A DNA stretch of 64,000 nucleotides from Chrysophaeum taylorii. Taxonomy: Eukaryota; Sar; Pelagophyceae; Pelagomonadales; Pelagomonadaceae. Every line of letters begins with the position of its first letter. Positions within the stretch are counted from its first letter, which is position 1. The position numbers and the translations under genes are program-made. The stretch covers positions 237,153-301,152 of the forward strand of contig JAQMWT010000341.1 of assembly GCA_029834535.1 (NCBI GenBank), read 5' to 3'. Positions 12,801-24,800 of this stretch are shown here, one piece after another. The notes under the pieces are model-generated. The model saw nothing but the letters and a program-made list of their open reading frames with translations. It did no database searches and was not told the DNA's origin.

Positions 12801-15800
12801 CTGGCGCAATCCGAGCAATGGCGGGTAGTGGCGCCAGTGGTTCGGGCGTCAGTTTTTGTCTCACTGGTGGTCGAAGTACGACAGTAACAGGAGGGCCAAT
12901 TTATATCCACTCCGGGGAGGGTACGACGACCAGTAGTGGATCGATTAGCATTTTATCGGTGAATGGTGGCTTAGGTGGGTGCAGCGGCTTCCTGGCATTT
13001 AGCGCAGGATCGAGTTGCTCTGGTAACAGCGGCGAGCTGAGATTCGGATCCGCACCTGCAACATCGGGTCGCGCGGGCTTGCTTACCTTAGCGGCTGGTT
13101 CTGGGATGAGCGGATCAGGTAACAATATTCTTACTTCGTCTGGACGAAGTGTGTCAACGACTGGTGGTATCCTTATCATCGCAGTTGGCGAGGGGACGGC
13201 GTCGAGCAGCGGGAACGTGCGAATTCTAACCGGCAATGCCGGAAGTGCTGGTTGCGCCGGCAAGCTAGTGTTTAGCTCTGGGGCGGCAATCACGGGCAAT
13301 AGTGGGCTATGCTACGTGGGATCTGGGGCAGCCACCGGTGGTCGCGCAGGTATCGTTTTGGTCAGCGTGGGCAGCGGGACGAGTGGACACGGTGGCTCTT
13401 CGAGAACCAGCGCTGGACGTAGCACCTCAGCGTCTGGTGGCATGGTGACCGCAGCTGCTGGTGAGGGGACCGCAACAAGCAGTGGTTTGGTGGTTGTTAC
13501 GACTCCCAACAGTGGCATCTCTGGCTCAAGTGGCTATCTCGTCTTCAGCTCAGGGTCAGCTAGGGTTGGGAACAGTGGGATGATTGCGTTAGGCTCGGGA
13601 ACGGCGACGGCTGGGCGCGCAGGAGAAGGAAGGATCACCGTTGGTAGTGGATCGAGCGGGAATGGCGGCCAGCTGGTACTGCGTACTGGGCGCTCTAGTA
13701 TACGAACCGGTGGTGTCATGCGAATGTTGAGTAGTGAAGGCACTGCCACTAGCAGTGGGATTTTGTTTGTGGCGACATCGAACAGCGGCAATTTTGGGTG
13801 CAGCGGAAGACTGGCGTTCAGCTCAGGATCTGGAAGCTCGGGCAATGCGGGAATGCTGGTTCATGCATCAGGAGCTAGCACGGGAGGGCAAGGAGGGGAA
13901 ATCCGGGTGACCATTGGCAGTGGAACTAGCGGTGCCGGCGGTAATGTCTGTTCCCTCGGGGGTCGCAGTACCCAAGCCAGTGGTGGTTTGGTGCGCGTAT
14001 CATCCGGGGAAGGCACTGTTTCTAGCGCCGGTGTTATCACGCTGTTGACGACAAACACAGGCTCGAGTGGCCAGAGTGGACGTTTGATTTTCAGTTCGGG
14101 ATTATCTACGTCTGGCAATAGTGGTCTGGTCGCCTTCGGATCAAGCGCATCAACGTCCGGAAAGGCAGGGAGTACCACAGCTACAGTGGGCAGCGGAACA
14201 AGTGGGGTTGGTGGCGCTTGTCACCTGACATCCGGGCGGAGCCGCGTGGTGTCTGGCGGCATTCTGATACTAAGAGCAGCCGAAGGTACGGCATCAAGCA
14301 GCGGGAGCGTTGCAGTTCTGTCTGCAAACACTGGTGTGGGCGGCGTTAGTGGCCGTCTCATCTTTAGCATGGGCACGGGCACTGGTGGACACGGGGGTTC
14401 AGCTTTTCTCGGCAGTGGAGTGGCAACTATGGGTCGCTCCGGTCGTCTTATTATCAGTGTTGGGAGTGGCACCAGCGGTGTTGGAGGTTACCTCCAGGTG
14501 CTGTCAGGTCGATCGACAACGCATAGCGCGGGAAGCATAAGCCTTCTGTCGGGCGAAGGGACTGCCACAAGCAGTGGTTCTATTAGTGTGTACTCGGCTA
14601 ATAGCGGCGTGAGTGGAGTGAGTGGATTGCTCGCTTTTAGTACTGGCTATGCACGATCCGGGAATAGTGCCGTCTCATTCACATCGACGGGTACGTCCTC
14701 GTCAGGAAGAAGCGGGTCTGTGAGCATCAACGTGGGGAGTGGAACCAGCGGTGTAGGCGGATTTGTAGCGTCCCGTTCAGGTCGAAGCACAGTTGCTACC
14801 GCTGGTGCACTTTCATTGATGTCGGCAGAAGGATCCTCATCCAGCAGTGGGACTATGTCGCTCATGAGTGTGAACGCTGGAATCCAAGGCTGCAGCGGAC
14901 TCCTCGTTTTCAGCACAGGTAGCGCAAAGTTCGGAAATGGAGGGACCTACATGCTAGGGTCTGGAGAGGCCATCGGTGGTGCTGGGGGCAAGGTGCGCAT
15001 GAGCGTCGGGAGTGGGACAAGTGGAGCTGGCAGCGCAATATATGTGCTTGCTGGTCGAAGCAGCGTGCATTCTGGCGGTTCCTTGAGCTTCCGTAGTGGT
15101 GAAGGAACTGTATCGAGCAGTGGTAGCATACTTGTCTCCACACTCAACTCCGGAACAGGTGGTGTCACGGGTATCCTCATCTTCAGTTCAGGATCTGCCA
15201 GAGATGGTAACAGCGGCTCTGTTTGCCTTGCAACAGGAGCTTCGACAGCTGCGCGATCAGGTGAAATACGAGTCACAGTTGGGAGGGCCACTAGTGGTTG
15301 GGGGAATTTAGTACACACTGCGGCAGGGCGAAGCTCCACGAGCAGAGGAGGAAATGTGGTCATAGTTGCCTCAGAGGGCACCGCGACGAGTAGTGGTGTT
15401 CTACGGCTTCGTACTGCAAACTCAGGAGTGGTGGGCACGAGCGGATACCTGCTTTTCAGCACAGGCACGTCCGAAAACGGCAACACTGGTACGTTGCAGG
15501 TGAGCTCTGGCCCAGGAAGCACGGGGCAGGGCGGAGCAGTGCGAATCTCAGTTGGAAGCGGAGCAAGTGGTGCCGGTGGTATAGTCCGACTTTCCGCAGG
15601 ACGCACTACAACAGACAGCGGCGGTCGCATTGCAATTTGGTCTGGAGAAGGGACTGCAAGCAGCACTGGCTCGTTTACAATTCGAACCTCTAACGGAGGT
15701 GAGAGTGGAGGGAGTGGGTGCCTTATCTTCAGCTCGGGCACGGCACGCTCAGGAAACAGCGGGGTCGTGTCCTTAGGATCTGGTTCCTCTTCTGCAGGGC

Positions 15801-18800
15801 GGAGCGGTGGTTTGGTTGCTGGAGTCGGCTCTGGAGCAAGTGGGGTCGGTGGCGTCATCAGTGCTTTTGCAGGGCGGAGTACGGTTGTGAGCGGCGGATC
15901 TGTGCGTGTGTCATCTGGAGAGGGGACTGTGTCGAGCAGTGGCTCTTTGTCTATTCTGTCAGGGAATAGCGGTACCACCGGAGCAAGCGGGATGCTGCTC
16001 TTCAGCTCAGGGGCGGCTGTTCAAGGGAACTCCGGGGTTTGCCTTCTGGGTTCGCAATCGACGACAGCAGGCTCAGGTGGACGACTACAAGTGAGTGTCG
16101 GAAGTGGGACGAGTGGAATTGCTGGTCACCTATCCCTCTTGGCAGGACGTAGCAGTGTCGAGACTGGTGGTGCTCTATATTTATACGGCGGGGAGGGCAC
16201 CGCGTCTAGTACTGGCTCGCTCATTTGCGCGAGCGCAAATGGTGGGACTGCAGGCACATCCGGCAAATTGACGTTCAGCACAGGATGTGCGTTGTGCGGG
16301 AACAGTGGCAAGATCATTGCTGGTGCGGGTTCTTCAACACAAGGTCGTGGGGGTGGAATAGCCATCGTAGCCGGTTGTGGAACCAGTGGCTCTGGCGGTT
16401 TGGTATGGTGCGAAGCCAGTCGCAGTATGATGCTTACCGGTGGAAGTCTCAATATCTTGGCTGGTGAAGGTACTGCAACATCAAGCGGTTCCCTTCAAAT
16501 TTTCTCTACGAATAGTGGTACATCAGGCGCTACCGGGCACTTGGTATTTAGTTCCGGCTCTGCGGTTGTCGGCAATTCAGGGCTCATCGCTCTAGGCTCA
16601 GCAACAGCAACAGGCGGGCGTGGTGGGACAATCGGCATGACTGTGGGCAGCGGTACCAGTGGCCAGGGTGGCACATTACATGTCGTTGCTGGTAGAAGCA
16701 CGGCTGCGACTGGTGGAAAGTTGCAGGTGTTGGCAGGGGAGGGAACGTCCACGAGCAGCGGCAATGTCTGTATTTCCAGCAGCAATTCCGGGCAAGGCGG
16801 TGTCAGCGGAACGCTCGCTTTTAGCTCGGGGACGGGTGTCGTTGGAAATTCTGGTAGTGTCCTCGTCAACACGGGCGCATCAACAGGCGGCCGTGGTGGT
16901 GACCTCTTGATTCACACCGGAAGCGGAACTAGCGGATTTGGTGGGGGTGTCTTCGTTTTTCCGGGGCGTGGTGTTTCGGTATCTGGTGGTTTGATGCTTG
17001 CGAACAGCGGTGAAGGCACAGCATCGAGCAGTGGTTGCTTCAAAATCACGACGTCAAATGGCGGTGTTGGTGGCTCGAGTGGTATGCTCATTTTCAGCTC
17101 TGGTTCGACGCAAACCGGGAATAGTGGATCTATACTCGTCGGCTCCGGGCATTCAACATCTGGTCGAGGAGGATCCGTCTTTCTCTCAATTGGCAGTGGC
17201 ACAAGCGGCTTGGGAGGTTTGATGGCGTTTCGCTCTGGGCGCTCGAATCGGAAAGCTGGAGGCACCGCCGTCGTGTCTGTCGGCGAAGGTACAGCCACCA
17301 GCAGTGGACTTTTGGTGGTCTCGAGCGCCAACTCGGGTACCTCGGGAACCAGTGGAAGCTTAATTTTCAGTTCTGGGTCGTCTCTTGGTGGAAACAGTGG
17401 GCAAATATGCCTAGCATCAGGAGTTTCTACTGCTGGTCGTGGAGGTGCGTTGGTGCTCAGTGCTGGCAGCGGAACAAGTGGAACTGGTGCAAGAGTCATT
17501 CTTCACGCTGCTCACAGCACACTGGCTTCTGGTGGTGCGTTGAGAGTGAAAGGCGGCGAGGGAACCGCATCCAGCAGTGGGCAAATTTCTGTCAAATCTG
17601 CAAATGGCGGGGTTGGTGGAGTTAGTGGCTGCTTGTCTTTCAGCAGTGGGTCAACATGCGACAGTAACACAGGTCAAGTGCACCTAGGCTCGAGCGCTTC
17701 GACCGTAGGTAGGGCTGGTGCTGTAAGCGTATGTGTTGGTAGCGGAACAAGTGGATCTGCTGGCATCCTACGTTTGTTGTCTGGTCGTAGTACGTCAACC
17801 AGTGGGGGGAAAGTGCACGGTGCAAGTGGAGAGGGGACTTGCACAAGCAGTGGAGTCTTGCGCATTACAAGCTCAAACGCAGGCATTCGAGGATGTAGTG
17901 GTTTATTGGTTTTCAGTTCTGGATCATCAGGAAATGGCAACAGCGGTCAATTTTCCCTTGGATCGCAGGCGGCGTCATCTGGCACAGGCGGTGAGTTGCG
18001 AATAAGTGCGGGTAGCGGTACAAGCGGTGGTGGCGGACTGCAGGCGCTCTTCGCAGGAAGTAGCAGTGCGGTTAGCGGGGGTATGTTAAAAATGCAAACT
18101 GGCGAGGGAACACAAGCAACTAGTGGATTTGTGGCAATAAGGACCACCAATGCTGGCTCTATAGGTGGAAGTGGTCCTCTTGTCTTCAGTTCTGGCACCA
18201 GTCTCAATGCAAACGCTGGTTTCATCCTTGTGGCAACAGGAGTGGCAACTGGGGGACGCGGAGGTATACTCAGCATCAGCGCGGGAAGTGGAACAAGCGG
18301 CCATGCGTCTGTGTTCGCAGTCCTGGGTGGGAGAAGCACTGTAAGAACTGGTGGTGATATGTGCCTTAGCACCGGAGAAGGCACCGCCAGAAGCAGTGGA
18401 AATATCTACGTATGTTCCGTAAACGCAGGAAGGGGAGGTGTAGCTGGAGTTTTGGTTTTCAGTTCGGGCTCAACGACAACTGGTAACGGTGGATCTGTTC
18501 TGGTGGGAGCAGGGGGTGCTACCACAGGTCGGGGCGGTTGCTTGGTGGTTACGGTCGGAAGCGGCACAAGTGGGTCAGGCGGTTCCATCCCTTTTAGCGC
18601 TAGTCGCAGTTCCCTTGGCAGTGGGGGAATAATAACACTCAATACTGCCGAAGGTACCGCTAGTAGCAGCGGCCACATTTGGTTGCAGTCGACGAATAGC
18701 GGCGTGCGTGGAACCAGTGGCTCGCTAGTGTTCAGCACTGGGTCAGCTGTCACTGGCAATTCAGGTTATCTGATATACGGTGCCTCCGCTTCAACAGGAG

Positions 18801-21800
18801 GAAGAAGCGGATACCTGGCAGTAAGCGCAGGTAGTGGCACTAGTGGAAGCGGAGGACATATGCGCTTAACGTCAGGACGAAGCGTCTTAGGAAGCGGTGG
18901 GTCTGTCGGCATGACCACGGGTGAAGGCACCGCAACGAGCAGTGGACTGCTCGTTGTTCTTGCGGCAAACAGTGGCGCGAGTGGAGTGAGTGGAATTCTG
19001 GTTTTCTCGTCTGGATCAACGCAGTCTGGAAACAGTGGTGCGATTCTCGTCGGATCTGGTGCGGCGACATCAGGACGGGGAGGTTCCATCCGCGTCAGCG
19101 TGGGAAGTGGGGCCAGCGGTTCTGGTGGTGCATTCCGGGTGCAGTCTGGTCGTTGCGCGGTGCACAGTGGTGGACACGTCACGTTGGCGAGCGGAGAGGG
19201 GACGCTGTCGACCAGTGGGTCAGTTTCGATACGCACTGCGAACTCCGGAGTTCAAGGCGCCAGCGGTCTACTCGTCTTTAGCTCTGGATCAGCAAAGACT
19301 GGTAACAGCGGTGCGTTGATTGTTGGATCGGGTGCCGCCAGCGCCGGTACCGGCGCAGCGCTAAGTGTGAGTGTCGGCAGCGGTACAAGTGGATTCGGAG
19401 GGGCTCTTTGCTTGGTGTCCGGTCGCACTACGCTCGAATCGGGTGGAGTCGTGATGTTCGCGAGCGGTGAAGGAACTGCGACTAGCAGTGGTGTGCTGCG
19501 CGTGAACAGCGCAAATTCGGGTGTCGAGGGGGTCAGCGGGTGCCTGTTGTTCAGTTCTGGTTTAACGAAGTCCGGTAATAGCGGAACGGTGCGCATCGGC
19601 ACGAGCGATACCACTGCTGGACGTGGAGGTGCGATTAGCATCACTGCGGGCAGCGGGACGAGTGGTGCGGCTCCTTGCGTTGACGTATCATCAGGACGGA
19701 GCACTGTTCGCACGGGCGGATATCTAAGCGTGAGCGCCAGTGAAGGAACGGCGACAAGCAGCGGTGCCGTGTGCATCCAGACAGCCAATAGTGGTATTGC
19801 TGGAACGAGCGGGATGCTCTCTTTTAGTTCAGGATCGTCGCAGACAGGAAACTCGGGTACGCTGCGCGTGGCCTCTGGTGTGGCATCGGCTGGCCGCGGA
19901 GGTTTTGTGAGTCTGAGTGTTGGAAGTGGAAGCAGCGGTGTTGGGGGTACTACGTCGTTGGCATCAGGGCACAGCACGTCAGGCACGGGTGGCACAGTGC
20001 GGCTGCAGTCAGGCGAAGGCACCACGTCGAGCAGCGGCATGATCTCGCTGCGAACAAGCAATGCTGGCGTCTTTGGCTGCAGCGGGCTGCTCAGCTTCAG
20101 CTCTGGAAATGCGGCGACGGGTAATTCCGGGGTCGTGTTATTGGGTACCGGAGAATCCTCTTCTGGGCGTGGAGGTGCGGTGCGGCTTACTGTTGGAAGT
20201 GGCACCAGCGGTATCGGTGGCAAGGCCGAACTGTGGTCAGGCCGCATTACGACCGCGTCTGGTGGTAACATCGTCGTAAACAGCGCTGAGGGTACGGTGT
20301 CGAGCAGTGGCTCGTTGATTTTCCGGACAGCAAACAGTGGAATCACGGGAGCGAGCGGGCGGTTGGTATTCAGCTCTGGATCCTCGAGTGTGGGAAACAG
20401 CGGATGCGCCTGCATAGCCACGGGAACCGCGACGGCAGGTCGCGGAGGCACCGTTCTCATTGTGGTCGGGAGTGGGACCAGTAATGCGGGTGGCGAATGC
20501 AGAGTCAAGGCCGGGTGTTCAACGTCAGCAAGTGGCGGCGTGGTGCAGCTATCGTCGAGTGAGGGAACGGCGACCAGTAGCGGGATGATTGCCGTGACTA
20601 CAGCAAACAGCGGCGTCGCGGGTGCCAGTGGCTTGCTGGTCTTCAGCACGGGCTCAGCATGCTCGGGAAATTCTGGCTCCGTTGCTCTCGGTTCGGGACC
20701 TGGTAGTGGTGGGCGCAGTGGGCGAGTGACAGTTGGCGTTGGAAGCGGCACCAGCGGGCTTGCAAATTCGGTTGCCTTTTACATGGGACGCAGCACGAGC
20801 CACAGTGGTGGAGCCTTTAAAGTTTCTTCCGGCGAGGGAGCTGCGACAAGTAGCGGCGTTATCAAACTCCGCAGCGCCAACTCTGGCGTTGGTGGTGTGA
20901 GTGGGCACCTGGTATTCAGTTCTGGCTCGGGCGTTTCAGGGAACAGCGGATTGTTGTTGATTTCCTCCGGAGCATCGTCCGGCGGCCGGGGTGGCCGCGT
21001 CACAATAACTGCTGGAAGCGGCACTAGTGGCACGGGTGCTGCGGTGGATGCCACATCGGGGCGCAGTGCGTCTGTCACGGGCGGGAAGGTCGCTGTCGAT
21101 GGTGGTGAAGGAAGTGCGTCCAGTAGTGGACAGATCTCCATTCAGTCTGCAAACGCGGGCATCGCCGGTTCCAGCGGGCGCATGGTCTTTAGCAGCGGGT
21201 CAACCACGTCCGGAAACAGCGGGAGCTTGATGTTGGGCACTGGAGTTTCAACGGCAGGCCGCGCCGGAGCCGCGATCATAAGTGCTGGTAGTGGTACGAG
21301 CGGCAGCGGGGCAGGAATCGGCATGGTTTCTGGCCGCAGCACGGCTCAAAGTGGTGGTCATATCTCAGCTTTGACAGGCGAGGGAACGGTCACGAGTAGT
21401 GGAGCAGTCATGATCCTGTCAGCAAACAGCGGTGTCGATGGTTTGAGCGGACGTCTGTTGTTTAGTTCGGGGTCTTCGCAGTCTGGAAACAGCGGCGCGG
21501 TGATGATAGGCTCGGGGGCTTCATCTTCTGGTCGCGGGGGGACGGTGCGGCTGAGCGTTGGAAGCGGCATGAGCGGATCAGGTGGATCAATCGAGTTAAA
21601 TTCGGGCCGAAGCACGGTGCTCAGTGGCGGTTGCCTCGCCATAGCGAGTGGAGAGGGGGTGCAGTCGACTAGTGGGTCAATTTCGATTCGTACGGCGAAC
21701 TCTGGAGTTGAAGGCACGAGCGGACTACTTCTTTTCAGCTCAGGTACATCGCTTGCGGGCAACAGTGGAATGTTGCTTATCGGATCGGGTGCTGCCAGCG

Positions 21801-24800
21801 CAGGTACTGGCGGAGACCTCGGTGTGACCGTTGGCAGCGGCACTAGCGCGTCTGGAGGCGTTCTGTGCTTGCTGTCCGGGCGCAGTACTGTCAAGTCTGG
21901 TGGCTGCATTGTTGTCGAGAGCGGCGAAGGAACTGCGAGTAGTAGCGGCGCGCTTCTTGTGAAAAGTGCGAATTCCGGCGTTGGGGGTGTCAGTGGCTAC
22001 CTATCTTTTAGCTCGGGCGCGACCAAGTCGGGCAACAGCGGTATGTTATGCATTGGCACTGGTGACGCCACATCTGGGCGTGGAGGTGCGATCAGCGTTA
22101 CTTCTGGTAGCGGGACAAGTGGTGCTGCTGCTTCAATTGACGTAATATCAGGGCGCAGCACCGTGCAAACTGGCGGATATCTTATCGTGAGCTCTAGTGA
22201 AGGAACAGCGACAAGCAGCGGTGCGGTGCGCATCCAGACGGCAAATGGTGGCACTGCTGGAGCGAGCGGGCTGCTCTCTTTTAGTTCAGGATCGTCACAG
22301 ACAGGAAACTCGGGTGCATTTTGCCTGGCTTCTGGTGTGGCATCGGTTGGTTGCGGAGGCTTTGTGAGCCTGAGTGTTGGAAGTGGAACTAGTGGTGCGG
22401 GTGGCAGAATTTCGTTGGCATCGGGTCGCACCTCGTTAGCCACGGGCGGGACAATACAGCTAGAGTCTGGCGAAGGCACCGCGTCGAGCAGTGGCACCGT
22501 GGTTTTGCGGACAAGCAATGCTGGTGTCGCTGGAAGTAGCGGGTTGCTCCTCTTCAGCTCGGGGAGTGCAGTGACGGGAAACGCCGGAGTTGTCAGGCTC
22601 GGCACCGGCGCGGCTTCTTCTGGCTGTGGAGGTGCTATACGGCTTACTATTGGGAGCGGCACAAGCGGAAGCGGTGGGAAAGCCAAGGTTGCCTCGGGCC
22701 GAACTACGTTAGAGTCTGGTGGCACGATCGTCATAAATAGCGCCGAGGGTACGGCGTCGAGTGGCGGTTCGTTGCTCATCCTGACCTCAAACAGTGGAGT
22801 CACTGGTACGAGCGGACAGTTGATATTCAGCACTGGTTCCTCAAAAACTGGAAACAGCGGCAGCCTCGCGATAGCCTCAGGCGTTGCAACAGACGGGCGC
22901 GCAGGCGCCATGCGCATCATAGTAGGAAGTGGAACAAGCAGCGCAGGTGGTAAACTCACCGTCGACGCAGGGCGTTCAGCGTCGTCAAGTGGCGGTGTGG
23001 TGCACCTATCGTCGAGTGAGGGCACGGCAACCACCAGCGGGATGATCGCCGTGACTTCGGCGAATAGCGGTGTCGCGGGGGTAAGTGGCTGGCTGGTTTT
23101 CAGCTCGGGCTCAGCCGTTTCGGGAAACTCTGGCGCTGTTGCGCTCGGTACGGGACCATGTTGTGCTGGGCGCAGTGGGCGACTGACAATTGGAGTTGGA
23201 AGCGGCACCAGCGGGTATGCGAATTTCGTTGCTTTTTATACGGGACGCAGCACGATCCACAGCGGTGGGACCTTCAAAGTCTCTTCAGGCGAGGGAACTG
23301 CAACAAGTAGTGGCCCCATCACCATTCACAGTGCGAATTCTGGCATTGGTGGTGCAAGCGGGCACCTGATTTTCAGTTCCGGCTCGGCCGTCTCAGGGAA
23401 TAGTGGCCTCTTGGCGCTTGCCTCAGGCGCCTCGTCTGGCGGTCGTGGTGGCCGCGTCGTAATCACTGCTGGAAGTGGGACTAGCGGCGCGGGCGGCGCA
23501 GTATGTGCCATGTCAGGTCGCAGTACGTCCGTCACGGGCGGGAGCGTCATGGTCGACGGAGGCGAAGGTACAGCGTCCAGCAGTGGCCAGATCTCCGTTC
23601 AGTCGTCAAACTCGGGCGACGCCGGTAACAGTGGGCGCCTCATATTCAGCAGTGGGTCGACCAAGCTGGGAAACAGTGGGAGCTTGATGCTCGGTACCGC
23701 GGGTGCGACAGGAGGTCGCGGTGGGGCCATGGGTGTGAGCGCTGGCAGCGGTACGAGCGGAGCTGGTGGTGCTTTAATGGGTAGCGCGGGTCGCAGCGCG
23801 AGTCAAAGCGGTGGCCGTGTCTCCTTTATATCTGGAGAAGGCACGGTAACGAGTAGTGGGTTTCTCGTCGCTCGGACTGCCAACAGTGGCGCAAGCGGAG
23901 TGAGCGGCATATTGGTTTTTTCATCTGGATCTGCGCAGTCTGGGAACAGTGGCGCAATTCACACGGGATCTGGTGTGGCTACTTCGGGGCGGGGAGGTTC
24001 CATCCGTGCCAGTGTGGGGAGTGGGACAAGCGGTATTGGTGGTGAACTCCGGTTGCAGTCTGGTCGTTGCATAGTGGGAAGTGGTGGGCGCGTCACGTTG
24101 TCGAGTGGAGAAGGGACGCAGTCGAGCAGTGGGTCAGTTTCGATCTGCAGCGCAAACTCTGGCGTGCAAGGTGCCAGCGGTCTACTTGTGTTTAGCTCGG
24201 GATCAGCAAAGACGGGCAACAGCGGTTCGTTCTTAGTTGGATCGGGTGTGACCACAGGAGGTTGTGGCGGAGCCATAACTTTAAGCGTCGGCGGCGGCAC
24301 GAGTGGATTCGGAGGTACTCTAGGCTTGGTGTCCGGACGCAGCACGGTTGTGTCTGGTGGCCTCATTTTACTCGAGAGCGGTGAAGGAACTGCGACTAGT
24401 AGCGGCGCGTTGCACGTTAAGACCGTAAACTCCGGGGTCGGGGGCATCAGCGGCTATCTGGCGTTTAGCTCGGGAACGACCAAGGCGGGGAACAGCGGAA
24501 TGCTGTGCGTCGGCACAGGCGACGCAACATCTGGACGTGGTGGTGCGATCAGCATTGCTGCTGGCAGTGGAACGAGTGGTGCCGCTGTTTTGGTTGACGT
24601 GTTGTCAGGAAGGAGTGCCGTACACACGGGAGGGTACCTCAGCGTGAGCGCTAGTGAAGGGACGGCGACAAGTAGCGGTGAAGTGTGCATCCTCACTGTA
24701 AATAGTGGCGTTGTTGGAATGAGCGGGCTGCTCTCGTTCAGTTCAGGATTGTCGCAGACAGGAAATTCGGGTGCCTTAAGCGTGGCTTCTGGTGTGGCAT

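Noticed and set aside
19252-20751. 499-codon - strand open frame, repeated identically at 28,807-30,306
   Set aside because: Same antisense effect. Its duplication only reflects the duplicated + strand segment.
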